Part shown: positions 16,019 through 25,005 of the stretch, piece by piece
Layout of the letters: the number at the start of each line of letters is the position of its first letter
Numbering within the stretch: the first letter of the stretch is position 1
NCBI GenBank assembly: GCA_903885165.1
Contig: CAISHO010000010.1
Span: 1 to 64,000, forward strand
Length of the DNA: 64,000 nt
Reading direction: 5' to 3'
Source: an uncultured Nitrosomonadales bacterium
GTDB taxonomy: Bacteria; Pseudomonadota; Gammaproteobacteria; Burkholderiales; Gallionellaceae
Position numbers and translations under genes: made by a program
Notes under the pieces: generated by a model
What the model saw: only the letters and a program-made list of their open reading frames with translations
The model's database searches: none
What the model was told of the DNA's origin: nothing

Positions 16019-16059
16019 TTATATTACAGGTCGTTTAGCCGAAACGACCTGTAATATAA
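16019..16059. repeat. 18-bp perfect inverted repeat over the pstB stop codon
   Basis: Arms at 16019-16036 and 16042-16059 are exact reverse complements around a 5-base loop (AGCCG). The right arm contains the codons for Tyr-Ile-Thr-Gly-Arg-Phe of PstB, so the left arm is an exact inverted copy of that coding segment. In the pstB mRNA this gives a very stable 3' hairpin without a U-tract. It may protect the mRNA end or mark a recombination site. Confidence 0.8.
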
Positions 16060-16808
16060 TCTTCAGTTTCTTTGCGTTTAGGGTTGGTGAATACCGTGCT
16101 GGTATCGCCGAACTCGATCAGGTCGCCCAGATACATATAGGCAGTGTAATCGGAGACGCGTGCAGCCTGTTGCATGTTGTGCGTCACGATCACGATGGTG
16201 AAATCTTCCTTCAGTTCGTCGATCAGTTTCTCGATATGGGCGGTAGAAATCGGGTCTAGCGCAGAAGTTGGTTCATCTAGCAGCAAGACTTCGGGTTTGA
16301 CGGCGATTGCGCGCGCGATACACAGACGCTGTTGCTGACCGCCGGATAAACCCATGCCGCTTTGTTTTAGCTTGTCTTTGACTTCAACCCAGAGCGCAGC
16401 CTTCTTCAATGCCCACTCGACGCGCTCATCCATGTCATTCCTAGACAGATTCTGGTACAGCTTAACGCCGAAAGCGATATTGTCATAAATCGACATCGGG
16501 AACGGCGTAGGCTTTTGGAATACCATGCCGATCTTGGCGCGAAGTTTATTAAGATCTTGTTTTTTATCAAGAATATTGTCGCCATCTAACAGAATGGAGC
16601 CGGTCGCGGTCTGTTGCGGATAGAGCTGATACATTCGGTTGAAGGTGCGCAGCAGCGTGGACTTTCCGCAGCCGGATGGGCCGATGAATGCGGTGACCTT
16701 CTTGTCTGCGATATTCAGATTGATATCTTTGAGTGCGCGGTATTTACCGTAAAAGAAGTTCAGATCTTTAACGACAACTCTTGGATTTTCGATATTTTCA
16801 GTGTTCAT
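16035..16808 (-). CDS. pstB: Phosphate ABC transporter ATP-binding protein PstB
   Basis: 257 residues. Provides ATP hydrolysis for high-affinity phosphate uptake. Walker A is GPSGCGKST, the ABC signature is [16 protein letters not shown], Walker B is [12 protein letters not shown], and the switch His lies in [15 protein letters not shown]. The protein ends in the family-typical E-D-Y-I-T-G-R-F-G. It follows pstA by 12 bases and is the last gene of pstSCAB. phoU and phoB/phoR, which often follow, are absent here; instead there are extra copies of the pstB end and a hairpin across the stop codon. Confidence 0.98.
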   Translation of the reverse strand: MNTENIENPRVVVKDLNFFYGKYRALKDINLNIADKKVTAFIGPSGCGKSTLLRTFNRMYQLYPQQTATGSILLDGDNILDKKQDLNKLRAKIGMVFQKPTPFPMSIYDNIAFGVKLYQNLSRNDMDERVEWALKKAALWVEVKDKLKQSGMGLSGGQQQRLCIARAIAVKPEVLLLDEPTSALDPISTAHIEKLIDELKEDFTIVIVTHNMQQAARVSDYTAYMYLGDLIEFGDTSTVFTNPKRKETEDYITGRFG

Positions 16809-16820
16809 TGTTAGGCCTTC

Positions 16821-17666
16821 TTAATGTGCAGCAGCACTTTGACGGAACAGTACACGCGCCAGGATGTTAAGCGTCAGTACACTAAAGGTAATCAGCAGGG
16901 CGCCGGCCCAAGCCAGATTTTGCCAGTCCTCATAAGGACTCATGGCAAACTGGAATATCACCACCGGTAAATTGGCCATGGGTTGATCCATGTCATCGCT
17001 CCAGAACTGGTTGTTCAGCGCCGTAAACAGCAGCGGCGCAGTCTCACCGCTGATGCGGGCAATGGCCAGCATGACACCGGTGATAATGCCGGCACGTGCA
17101 GCGCGCAGAGTGACGAAGTTGATGATTTTCCACTGCGGAGCGCCAAGGGCTGCAGCCGCTTCGCGCAAGGTGGAGGGCACCAGTCGCAGCATGTTTTCCG
17201 TGGTTCGGATGACAATCGGAATCACGATGATCGCCAGCGCAATGGTTCCCGCCCAGCCGGAGAAGTGTTTAACATTCACGACATACACTTCATAGACAAA
17301 CAGGCCGATCACGATGGAGGGGGCTGACAACAGGATGTCGTTGATGAAACGTGTGACTGGCGCTAACCAGCCGCGATTACCAAATTCAGCCAGGTAAGTG
17401 CCGGCCAGGATGCCGATCGGTGTTCCGACCAATGTGCCGATCACAGTCATCATCAGGCTGCCGAAGATGGCGTTGAACAGACCGCCTTTACTGCCCGGCG
17501 GTGGTGTCATCTGGGTGAATACGCTGCCTGTCAGTGCGGGCAGACCGTGGTCCAGTAAAGTCCATAAAATCCAGCACAGCCAGAATAAGCCAAAGCCCAT
17601 GGCCAGCACTGATACGGTCAATCCTGCGGAGTTGATCAGGCGTCGTCTTGTATAGAGATCAATCAT
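16821..17666 (-). CDS. pstA: Phosphate ABC transporter permease PstA
   Basis: 281 residues with six membrane helices. The cytoplasmic EAA-type loop that contacts PstB is visible ([19 protein letters not shown]). Features of PstA include [27 protein letters not shown] in two parts near residue 40-65 and GTYLAEFG before the loop. With PstC it forms the inner-membrane channel. Stop of pstC and start of pstA are separated by only 2 bases, so the genes are translationally coupled. Confidence 0.97.
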   Translation of the reverse strand: MIDLYTRRRLINSAGLTVSVLAMGFGLFWLCWILWTLLDHGLPALTGSVFTQMTPPPGSKGGLFNAIFGSLMMTVIGTLVGTPIGILAGTYLAEFGNRGWLAPVTRFINDILLSAPSIVIGLFVYEVYVVNVKHFSGWAGTIALAIIVIPIVIRTTENMLRLVPSTLREAAAALGAPQWKIINFVTLRAARAGIITGVMLAIARISGETAPLLFTALNNQFWSDDMDQPMANLPVVIFQFAMSPYEDWQNLAWAGALLITFSVLTLNILARVLFRQSAAAH

Positions 17667-17668
17667 GA

Positions 17669-18631
17669 TTAGGATGCCTTTCCTTCACGTTGCCCCAACT
17701 TGTAGAGCATGTAACGTGCGAGTGATAACACCACGAAGGTGATGAAGAACAGAATCAGGCCGAGCTCAATCAGCGATGCGGTGTAAAGTTCGCCGAAAGC
17801 TTCGGTAAATTCGTTAGCCAGCGCCGAAGAAATGCTATTTCCCGGGTTCAGTAGGGACTTGGTGAGTTCGTGCGCATTACCGATTACGAAAGTCACCGCC
17901 ATGGTTTCACCCAGCGCGCGACCCAATCCCAGCATGATGCCGCCTGCCACGCCGACCTTGGTGTAGGGCAGCACAATGGAGAGCATGACTTCCCAGGTCG
18001 TAGAACCCAGTCCGTAGGCTGATTCCTTGAGCAGGGTGGGTACCACGTCAAATACGTCGCGCATCACCGAGGCGATAAACGGAATCACCATAATGGCCAG
18101 AATGATGCTGGCGGTCAGGATGCCGATGCCCATAGGCGGGCCGGAGAAAAACGGGCCGATATAGGGCAGGGTGCCGACATGCTGATTCAGCCATGGTTCG
18201 ACATGGTCGGCAAACAATGGCGCGAACACAAACAATCCCCACATGCCGTAGATGATGCTGGGTATGCCGGCCAAAAGTTCGATGGCAACGCCTAACGGGC
18301 GACGCAGCACGCGAGGTGAGAGTTCGGTCAGAAACAGCGCAATGCCGAAACTCACTGGAATCGCGATGACCAAGGCAATCACGGAGGTGATGAGTGTGCC
18401 GACGATAGGAATTAACGCGCCGAATTTGTCATTGACCGGGTCCCAGTCCGGGCTGGTCAGAAAGCCGAAACCGAATGCATGTATGGCAGGCATGCTGCCC
18501 ATGAGTAGTGAAGCTAAGATAGCGGCCAGCAGTGCGAGTACGCCAAATGCAGCCAGGCGGGTCAGATTGCGGAACAGCGAGTCGAGGATGGATTGCCTCT
18601 TGAGGCGTGCATCGTGTAAGAACATCGGCAT
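17669..18631 (-). CDS. pstC: Phosphate ABC transporter permease PstC
   Basis: 320 residues with six membrane helices. The PstB-contacting loop is [15 protein letters not shown]. The [14 protein letters not shown] segment, which carries charged residues implicated in phosphate passage in PstC, is intact, as is [19 protein letters not shown]. It lies about 100 bases after pstS, with a terminator-type hairpin between, so it is expected at lower level than pstS. Confidence 0.97.
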   Translation of the reverse strand: MPMFLHDARLKRQSILDSLFRNLTRLAAFGVLALLAAILASLLMGSMPAIHAFGFGFLTSPDWDPVNDKFGALIPIVGTLITSVIALVIAIPVSFGIALFLTELSPRVLRRPLGVAIELLAGIPSIIYGMWGLFVFAPLFADHVEPWLNQHVGTLPYIGPFFSGPPMGIGILTASIILAIMVIPFIASVMRDVFDVVPTLLKESAYGLGSTTWEVMLSIVLPYTKVGVAGGIMLGLGRALGETMAVTFVIGNAHELTKSLLNPGNSISSALANEFTEAFGELYTASLIELGLILFFITFVVLSLARYMLYKLGQREGKAS

Positions 18632-18661
18632 AGTGTGTAGTCTGGTTGGATATGTTCAAGC

Positions 18662-18688
18662 GAAAAATGGGAGGCCTAAGCCCCCCAT
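18662..18688 (-). terminator. Hairpin terminator/attenuator between pstS and pstC
   Basis: On the minus strand, ATGGGGGGC, loop TTAG, GCCTCCCAT (one mismatch) is followed by TTTTTCG. It lies in the pstS-pstC gap. A leaky terminator here would give excess periplasmic PstS over the membrane components, as known for binding-protein-dependent importers. Confidence 0.7.
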
Positions 18689-18732
18689 AATTATAGCTCA
18701 GGGCTGTGCTTTGTCAGCCACGTACCTTTTGC

Positions 18733-19782
18733 TTATTTCCAGATCGCGCGGCCTTGTGCGTCTTTGAGTTGTGCTTTCCATGATGCGCGAATCAGTTTGA
18801 CCACGTCGTCAGGCAGCGTTACATAGTCCAGGTCGCTGGCTAATTTATCGCCCTTTTCATAAGCCCAGTCGAAGAACTTCAGTACGGCTTCAGCAGAGAC
18901 CGGCTTGTCTTGCGACTTGTGCATCAGAATGAAAGTCGCGCCGCTGATAGGCCATGTGGTTTTGCCAGGTTCGTCAGTCAGGATCTCGTAGAAACCGGGT
19001 GCGTGAGCCCAATCCGCACCGGCTGCTGCGGCCTTGAAGCTCTTTTCATCCGCCATCACATAGCTGCCGTCGTGGTTCTTCATTTGTACCGAAGACATCT
19101 TGTTTTGCAGTGCATAGGCGTATTCTACATAGCCGATAGAACCCTTGATGCGCTGTACGTAAGAAGCTACGCCTTCATTGCCCTTGCCGCCGGTGCCGGC
19201 TTTCCAGGAAACTGCGGTACCTTCGCCGACCGCTGACTTCCACTCAGCGCTGACCTTGGACAGATAGTTGGTGAAAATGAAGCTGGTGCCTGAGCCATCA
19301 GAACGGTGTACTACGGTGATGATGTCATCCGGCAGCTTCAGATCCTTGTTCAACGCGACAATCGCAGGGTCATTCCACTTGGTGATTTTACCCAGATAGA
19401 TGTCGGCCAGAGTTGCGCCATCCAGCTTTAACTTGCCGTGTTCGATGCCGTTGATGTTGATGACAGGTACCACGCCGCCGATCACGGTCGGGAACTGCAT
19501 CAGCCCGGCCTTATTTAGTTCTTCTGGTTTGAGCGGCATGTCGGATGCGCCGAAATCTACCGTCTTCGCGGTGATCTGCTTGATGCCACCACCGGAACCG
19601 ATGGATTGATAGTTCATGTTAGTGCCGCTTTGTGCCTTGTAGGCTTCAGCCCATTTTGCATAAACCGGATAAGGGAAAGTCGCGCCGGCACCGGTGATGT
19701 CGGTGGCTGCTGCGACAGAGGCGTAAGCGAAGGTTGAGGCGGCGGCTACGGCGATAATGATATTCTTAAGCTTAAGATTCAT
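18733..19782 (-). CDS. pstS: Periplasmic phosphate-binding protein PstS
   Basis: 349 residues with a signal peptide (cleavage after VAAA, about residue 26). The mature start DITGAGATFPYPVYAKWAE is the PstS signature with the first phosphate-binding loop. Further ligand-binding segments are IGSGGGIKQ, FGASDMPL and HRSDGSGTSFIF. It captures phosphate in the periplasm for PstCAB. I found no convincing Pho box in the 100 bases upstream; only an isolated TTGTCAT half-site is present. AAGGAG lies before the start. Confidence 0.97.
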   Translation of the reverse strand: MNLKLKNIIIAVAAASTFAYASVAAATDITGAGATFPYPVYAKWAEAYKAQSGTNMNYQSIGSGGGIKQITAKTVDFGASDMPLKPEELNKAGLMQFPTVIGGVVPVININGIEHGKLKLDGATLADIYLGKITKWNDPAIVALNKDLKLPDDIITVVHRSDGSGTSFIFTNYLSKVSAEWKSAVGEGTAVSWKAGTGGKGNEGVASYVQRIKGSIGYVEYAYALQNKMSSVQMKNHDGSYVMADEKSFKAAAAGADWAHAPGFYEILTDEPGKTTWPISGATFILMHKSQDKPVSAEAVLKFFDWAYEKGDKLASDLDYVTLPDDVVKLIRASWKAQLKDAQGRAIWK

Positions 19783-19883
19783 GGTTGCTCCTTAGTTTTG
19801 TTTAATCTGTTTGCGTCGTCAACTCAGTTTGACACACTGCGATGAGCATCATAGTAGTCAATTATGACAAGATTATTACAACC

Positions 19884-21212
19884 TCACTCATTTTGTGGTT
19901 TGCGACTAGTGGCGAGGCTGATTCTTGATTTTCTCAGTTCCGCGTAGCGTAATCCGATAAAGGTTAACCATCCGACGAGCACTAATCCCATGGTGAAGGC
20001 AGCGTAAGCAACCGGCCAAGGTATGCCTTGTGTCATCATCGAATATTCGGACATGCCGCCTATGCCCGCCAGCACATTGAGCGGCATGAAAACCACGCTG
20101 ATGACGGTGAGTCGTTTGATGTCCTTGTTCTGGTTGATGTTGATCGAACTGTCGGTCGCATCCATCAAAAAGTTGATTTTGTTAAACAGGAACGCGGTGT
20201 GGCCATCGAGTGATTCGATGTCGCGCAAAATTTCGCGCACATTTTCATGTTGTGCCTCGGACAGGAATTTGGCGCGCATCAGAAATGACAGCGCGCGTCG
20301 AGTGTCCAGCACGTTGCGGCGGATGCGCCCGTTCAAGTCTTCCTCTTCGGCGATGGATGCCAAAATGACTGCCGCTTCATCGTCGGTGATATGCGAGCGA
20401 AGCACTTGTTTACCGACGATACCCAAATCCGCGTAGACATCCTCCAGTGCATTGGCTGAATACTCCACGTCGGCGGCGTACAAGTCGAGCAACACGTCCT
20501 TGGCCTCTGATACATAATTCGATTGTGCGCGGGCGCGCAAGCGTTGCAGACGGAATACCGGCAACTCCTCGCTACGTACCGAGAACAGCGTGCCCTGGTG
20601 CAGGATGAAGGCTACCGCCACGTTGCGCGATTCGTCTTCCCGGTCGAGCAGAAAGTCGGAATGCAGGTGGACCTCGTCGCCTTCTTCTATATAGAAACGG
20701 GCGCTGGTCTCCAGGTCGGTCAGTTCTTTCGGGTTAGGTAAATCGACGCCGAACAGCTCTCTGGCCCACGCGATTTGCTCGTCATCGGGCGCCACCAGAT
20801 CGATCCATATAGGGTTGGCTTTCGCCAAATCCTCGCGGCTGGAGATCGGAATCTGCCTCAATCGACCTTCGTAAAGGTCGAATACGCGTATGGTTGTGCT
20901 GCGATCCTGGGGTTGGGGTTTTGCCTCAGACACCAGTTCGGAGCGGATATCATCCGAGATCACCAGCAAAATTTCTTCTTTTCTGTCTTCTGAGATGAGT
21001 TGCCAGATGATTTCGCGATCGTTGGGGGGGACGGCTTCCAGAATTTTTGCAACAGCCTGGGCATCATGCTGTTCAAGGCGTGACTGCAATTCGGCCAGAT
21101 GTTGTTTGTGCGCCAGAGTTTCAATTAGCTTGTGCTTGTGCAGTAGACGGTTTACCTGCCACAGGTTTTTTTGTGTGGCGGTATGCTCTTCATTTTTGTT
21201 ATTTTCCAGCAT
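19884..21212 (-). CDS. CorA-family divalent cation channel with MgtE_N-like N-terminal region
   Basis: 442 residues. Residues about 37-95 (ELQSRLEQHDAQAVAKILEA, then V-P-P-N-D-R-E) resemble the superhelical MgtE N-terminal domain. Residues about 108-370 are the CorA cytoplasmic domain and long stalk helix. Two C-terminal membrane helices follow. The loop between them reads G-M-S-E-Y (386-390) where CorA proteins have G-M-N, and the first helix ends M-P-L-N-V-L-A-G-I-G. The family passes Mg, Co or Ni inward down the membrane potential. The altered selectivity-filter motif makes the ion uncertain. Single gene, minus strand, before pstS. Confidence 0.88.
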   Translation of the reverse strand: MLENNKNEEHTATQKNLWQVNRLLHKHKLIETLAHKQHLAELQSRLEQHDAQAVAKILEAVPPNDREIIWQLISEDRKEEILLVISDDIRSELVSEAKPQPQDRSTTIRVFDLYEGRLRQIPISSREDLAKANPIWIDLVAPDDEQIAWARELFGVDLPNPKELTDLETSARFYIEEGDEVHLHSDFLLDREDESRNVAVAFILHQGTLFSVRSEELPVFRLQRLRARAQSNYVSEAKDVLLDLYAADVEYSANALEDVYADLGIVGKQVLRSHITDDEAAVILASIAEEEDLNGRIRRNVLDTRRALSFLMRAKFLSEAQHENVREILRDIESLDGHTAFLFNKINFLMDATDSSININQNKDIKRLTVISVVFMPLNVLAGIGGMSEYSMMTQGIPWPVAYAAFTMGLVLVGWLTFIGLRYAELRKSRISLATSRKPQNE

Positions 21213-21308
21213 GATCCGGCCCGTTCATAAATTTGCGCAATTTTAACCTATAAACGGGTTGTCATTCGTCAGCTGAAGCAGGCAATTTCATGCGACTAAA
21301 GTCATGCT

Positions 21309-23081
21309 TCATCCGTAGCTTAATTCATTTAAATCGGAATGTTGCAAGTTGCGGCGCTCAATGAATAGGCTATTGCCCGGTTTTAGTTTGGCCATTTTCA
21401 TGGCGGCACTCGCTGCATCTGAGGCTTTGTGGTGTGATGAGTGTTGTTGCGGATTGATCCAGGCGGCCCCGAGCGATAGCGTGGGAAGCGGGTGATGGAC
21501 GATGCGGCCTTGTCTGTCTTCGGACTTGTATCCTCCCATGCCACGATGTGCTTTGTTAAACAGTGTGGTCGATGTTTGTGCAAAAACGCTCAGCGCTCGA
21601 TTGCAACGCAACTGCCAGTCGGGGCTTTGCATAATCAGGGTGAAGTGATCGCCGTGGATGTGGCCGATAAAGTCGTGTTTGGAGTGGCAAATCTTGCCGA
21701 GCAATTTGCCGGTAAACTGAATGAGTTCATCGCCCTTGTGATAACCGTATTCGTTGTTGAAGGGGCTGAAATTGTCTAGATTTGCATGGCAGATGGCGAA
21801 AGGCTTCCCGGTATGGAGGAGTTGCTTGATGCGCTCATCAACGGGTACCTTGCCGGATAATTGGGTTAGCGGGTTGGCGTAGCGTGCGGTTTCTATATGC
21901 GCACGGGTGATTTCACGCAACAAATCCTGACCTGAGCCTAAGCCGAGATAGCGGCCTTGTTCGGTAACGATAAATCCGTCAACAAAATTTTGGATATCGG
22001 ATTCGCTCAGGAAACCAGCTAATTCGTGTATTGGCGTGGATTTTTCTACCAGCAGTGGGGCTATATTCATCAGTTCGAATATGGTTTTTTTGACTTCACT
22101 CTGGATGATTTGATCGAGAGGATCAAAGAGTCGCTGGCGATTGATGAGTCCGGTCGGGCGTCCCTTGATGACGATAGGAATGGCGCGCAGAGCCGGATTG
22201 CGGCAAAAGTACGTAATGAGTTCTTCAATGGCGGTGTCGGGGTGGAATGACTCGACGTAGCGGAGCAGTGTTTCAACGGTTGAACTGCGCGTTAGATTGG
22301 CGGGTTGCTCGACGATGTAATTGCTGTCGATTAGACAGCCGACTTCGGCGGGTGGATTGAGTATTGGGATAGGTGCGGGGCGGGCGATAAAATAACCTTG
22401 GCCGCAGTTGATGCCGATGTTGCGGATCACCCTCAGTTCTGCGGCCGTTTCTATTCCTTCAGCAATGACTTGGGTGCCGGAACTTAATGCGATTTGCTGG
22501 ATGGATTTGACGAACTGTTGTTTGAGCGGGTCAGTGTTGATATCTTGTACAAAGTGCATGTCGATTTTGATGAATTCAGGACGCAATTCTGACCAGAGGC
22601 GTAAATTGGAGAAACCTGCGCCCATATCATCCAGGGCAATCTGAAAACCCATGCTGCGGTAATGCAGCAGCGCATTGCGCACGGCTTCATAATCGAAGGT
22701 GGGTTGATTTTCAGTAATTTCAATGATCACCCGTTTTGGGTCTATGCCGAGTTGTTCGAGATAAGCCAGTGTCCGTCCGTCTTTGAAGCTCGGGTGCAGC
22801 AGCGTTTCCGGGCTGACATTCAGGAACAGGCAGCCGGGTAGGTTTTGTTCATAAAACGATTTCAATACGATCTGTCGGCACAGCATCTCAACTTCCAGTG
22901 TCAAGCCCTGTTGTTTTGCAGCATTGAAAAGATTGACCGGCGAATGAAGCGGACTATCGGCCGGGCCGCGTATCAGTCCTTCATATCCTAGGAAACTGCC
23001 GTCGCTCAGATTCATGATGGGCTGAAAGAGTGCAGACAAGTTACGCTGGTTCAAAATTTCTTGCAGGGATTCCATTGTCAA
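21309..23081 (-). CDS. EAL-domain c-di-GMP phosphodiesterase with CBS-like pair and degenerate GGDEF
   Basis: 590 residues. The EAL domain (about 5-250) comes first, with E34 in YEGLIRG, N88, E121 (IIEITE), D151-D152 (DDMGAGFSN), K172 and E208 (IAEGIE), so the phosphodiesterase residues are kept. Residues about 270-400 look like a CBS pair (IVIKGRPTGLINRQ, VTEQGRYLGLGSGQ), a possible nucleotide sensor. The last part is GGDEF-like, but its active site reads H-G-D-H-F, so cyclase activity is unlikely and it may bind GTP as a regulator. No membrane segments. EAL-CBS-GGDEF order is known in proteobacteria. Monocistronic. Confidence 0.9.
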   Translation of the reverse strand: MTMESLQEILNQRNLSALFQPIMNLSDGSFLGYEGLIRGPADSPLHSPVNLFNAAKQQGLTLEVEMLCRQIVLKSFYEQNLPGCLFLNVSPETLLHPSFKDGRTLAYLEQLGIDPKRVIIEITENQPTFDYEAVRNALLHYRSMGFQIALDDMGAGFSNLRLWSELRPEFIKIDMHFVQDINTDPLKQQFVKSIQQIALSSGTQVIAEGIETAAELRVIRNIGINCGQGYFIARPAPIPILNPPAEVGCLIDSNYIVEQPANLTRSSTVETLLRYVESFHPDTAIEELITYFCRNPALRAIPIVIKGRPTGLINRQRLFDPLDQIIQSEVKKTIFELMNIAPLLVEKSTPIHELAGFLSESDIQNFVDGFIVTEQGRYLGLGSGQDLLREITRAHIETARYANPLTQLSGKVPVDERIKQLLHTGKPFAICHANLDNFSPFNNEYGYHKGDELIQFTGKLLGKICHSKHDFIGHIHGDHFTLIMQSPDWQLRCNRALSVFAQTSTTLFNKAHRGMGGYKSEDRQGRIVHHPLPTLSLGAAWINPQQHSSHHKASDAASAAMKMAKLKPGNSLFIERRNLQHSDLNELSYG

Positions 23082-23188
23082 TGACCTGTGTTTGATTATG
23101 CGCGGCAGGATAATCAGTCAATGTTGCAGTTTCGTTAAGGTTTATCTGCTGTTTGTTGCGAGAATTTGTCAGATATCGAAAATTCAGG

Positions 23189-23217
23189 TTGAACAAACCC
23201 GATTCATTCGGTAGAAT
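23189..23217 (+). promoter_or_regulatory. Sigma70-type promoter for rpmB-rpmG
   Basis: TTGAAC (23189-23194), a 17-base spacer and TAGAAT (23212-23217), located 34 bases upstream of the rpmB ATG. Five of six bases match at each hexamer or nearly so, with ideal spacing. Confidence 0.75.
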
Positions 23218-23250
23218 CCGCCTTCTTTGAAAAATGGTTGGAGTAGAAGC

Positions 23251-23487
23251 ATGGCACGTGTATGTCAAGTGACGGGCAAAGGCCCGATGAGTGGGAACAA
23301 TGTTTCACATGCTAACAATAGAACCAAGCGCCGCTTCTTGCCTAATCTGCAACGTCGTCGCTTCTGGGTCGAGTCTGAAAATCGCTGGGTCAGCTTGCGC
23401 TTGACCAATGCAGGGTTGCGTACCATCGACAAGAATGGTATCGAATCTGTATTGGCTGAAATGCGCGCACGCGGCGAAAAAATCTAA
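23251..23487 (+). CDS. rpmB: 50S ribosomal protein L28
   Basis: 78 residues from the ATG at 23251 (GGAG upstream); the frame is open to 23227 but L28 begins [21 protein letters not shown]. Basic tail and the R-R-F-W-V-E-S segment match bacterial L28 without zinc-binding cysteines. Part of the large ribosomal subunit. Followed 12 bases later by rpmG, the usual bacterial pair. Confidence 0.97.
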   Translation: MARVCQVTGKGPMSGNNVSHANNRTKRRFLPNLQRRRFWVESENRWVSLRLTNAGLRTIDKNGIESVLAEMRARGEKI

Positions 23488-23499
23488 GGAGTATAGAAA

Positions 23500-23655
23500 A
23501 TGCGCGAAAAAATTAAACTTGAGTCTAGTGCTGGCACCGGCCATTTCTACACGACAGACAAGAACAAACGTACCACACCGGGCAAGATCGAGATGAAGAA
23601 ATACGATCCAGTGGTTCGTAAGCATGTAATGTACAAGGAAACCAAACTGAAGTAA
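23500..23655 (+). CDS. rpmG: 50S ribosomal protein L33
   Basis: 51 residues, [19 protein letters not shown] at the start and [20 protein letters not shown] at the end, typical of the cysteine-free L33 of proteobacteria. AAGGAG stands about ten bases before the ATG. Cotranscribed with rpmB and followed by a strong terminator. Confidence 0.96.
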   Translation: MREKIKLESSAGTGHFYTTDKNKRTTPGKIEMKKYDPVVRKHVMYKETKLK

Positions 23656-23676
23656 TTCAGTCAGGTTTTATTGTGT

Positions 23677-23708
23677 AAAGAAAAACCCGCTTCGGCGGGT
23701 TTTTCTTT
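23677..23708 (+). terminator. Rho-independent terminator of rpmB-rpmG
   Basis: Perfect 14-bp stem, AAAGAAAAACCCGC and its complement, around a TTCG tetraloop. The right arm itself contains the T-run. It can act on both strands, also ending the gene at 23791. Confidence 0.92.
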
Positions 23709-23790
23709 TGTAAATATAAGGTTTTTTGCTGCCAATACTGTTTAACTCATAGGGCGTAACGGCTAGGCGTTGCGCCCTATCTTGCTCGAC

Positions 23791-24138
23791 TTATGCTTGA
23801 GCCCAGACCTTTGCGGTGTCGTAATCGGTGAATACCTGTATGTCCGCGTCGACGAACAGGCGCGAGAGCAGGCTTTGCCAAGTGATCCACTGGTTGTCTG
23901 TGACTACGGCGATTTTTGAAAAATCGTGGTTGTGTTCGCGACTGAAAAATTGAATTTCTTTCCATGCGACGTCGACCGTGTAACCCAACATGGCGCGCAA
24001 ATCAAACAGCAGGTTGAGCGTGCCAGAAGATTTCAGTTTGTATAAAGACTGTTCTTCGAACTCTTTGAAATCTGCGATGGTAAATTCGCCAAGGACTGCG
24101 ATATTGACAAGGTTGTCAGTTTGTTCGATGGTAATCAT
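23791..24138 (-). CDS. SpoIIAA/STAS-like protein (DUF3478 type)
   Basis: 115 residues from the ATG at 24138; a longer frame reaching 24450 runs antiparallel in the neighbouring gene's shadow and is rejected. The protein starts MITIEQTDNLVNIAVLGEFT, has a central LLFDLRAMLGYTVDVAW and ends with an F-x-D-x-D-x-A-x-x-W segment. This is the pattern of small SpoIIAA-like proteins with a STAS-type fold and no known biochemical role. It begins 2 bases after the stop of the DMT transporter, so both are one operon. Confidence 0.8.
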   Translation of the reverse strand: MITIEQTDNLVNIAVLGEFTIADFKEFEEQSLYKLKSSGTLNLLFDLRAMLGYTVDVAWKEIQFFSREHNHDFSKIAVVTDNQWITWQSLLSRLFVDADIQVFTDYDTAKVWAQA

Positions 24139-24140
24139 TT

Positions 24141-24998
24141 TTAGCTCTCTTTGGATGATGGATGCTTTGGTGACAGGCTCAAGCTTAGCACACCGCTGGC
24201 GATAATGAACGCCATCCCTAGCCAACTTGCGGGCGGCAGGGTTTCTTTCCACAATGCGATGCCGAACAGGCTGGCAAATACGATGGTACTGTAGGCCAAA
24301 CTGCTGACGACTTGTGTCTTGCCGACCCGGTAGGCGCGCGTCATGGCTAGTTGCGCCAGCGTGGCGGTGCAGGCTAATCCCAGCAGTATTAGTGAACTGT
24401 GCCAGGTGAGCGCATGGAATTGGTCGAACATGATCCATCCGCCGCTGCACAGTGAGGCAATCAGACTGAAGTAGAGTACCGTGCGCGTGTCGGGTTCTCC
24501 CAGCATGCCTAATTGTTTGACATTGAGATAGGCGACGGCGGCGAGGAGGCCGGATGTTAAGCCTGCAAGTCCGATGGTTAATTGGTCACGCGCCAGTGTC
24601 GGGTGTAACAGCAATACCACTCCGCAGAAACCGGTGATGATGGCGAAGGATAATGGCAAATGGAATTTATCCTTGTAAATCAACATGGTCAGCAATGTTA
24701 AAAACATCGGGGCGGTGTAGTTTAGGGTGATGGCAGTGGCCAGAGGAAGTCTGGTGAGGCAATAGAAAAATAAGGTCAGCGCGATGGTGCCGGACAGTCC
24801 GCGCCACAAGTGGTTGCGAAAGTGCCGTGTGGCGAGCGGGATGCGCTGTGCTCTCATGATGACAAAGACCAGCAACAGCCCGATGAAGGAACGGAAGAAA
24901 ACCAGCTCAACATTGGAGAAATAGGACGCGCCAAGTTTAACGAACACGCCCATGCAGGCAAACAAAAAGCCTGCAACCAGCATCCACAACGCGCCCAT
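24141..24998 (-). CDS. EamA/DMT-family metabolite exporter
   Basis: 285 residues with ten membrane helices arranged as two EamA repeats (about 3-135 and 148-278). The second half includes the conserved A-Y-R-V-G-K-T-Q-V-V-S-S-L-A-Y-S segment and W-K-E-T-L-P near its end. Members export amino acids, purines or other small molecules from the cytoplasm; the substrate cannot be read from sequence. Upstream partner of the SpoIIAA-like gene. Its start lies 8 bases from a palindromic repeat element at 25006. Confidence 0.88.
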   Translation of the reverse strand: MGALWMLVAGFLFACMGVFVKLGASYFSNVELVFFRSFIGLLLVFVIMRAQRIPLATRHFRNHLWRGLSGTIALTLFFYCLTRLPLATAITLNYTAPMFLTLLTMLIYKDKFHLPLSFAIITGFCGVVLLLHPTLARDQLTIGLAGLTSGLLAAVAYLNVKQLGMLGEPDTRTVLYFSLIASLCSGGWIMFDQFHALTWHSSLILLGLACTATLAQLAMTRAYRVGKTQVVSSLAYSTIVFASLFGIALWKETLPPASWLGMAFIIASGVLSLSLSPKHPSSKES

Positions 24999-25005
24999 CT
25001 AGTGC

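Noticed and set aside
19795-19883. Pho box upstream of pstS
   Set aside because: One TTGTCAT half-site is seen but no second direct repeat at 11-base spacing, so PhoB control cannot be supported from the sequence.
24139-24450. N-terminal extension of the SpoIIAA-like protein
   Set aside because: Antisense-like frame within the DMT transporter gene; the real start is at 24138.
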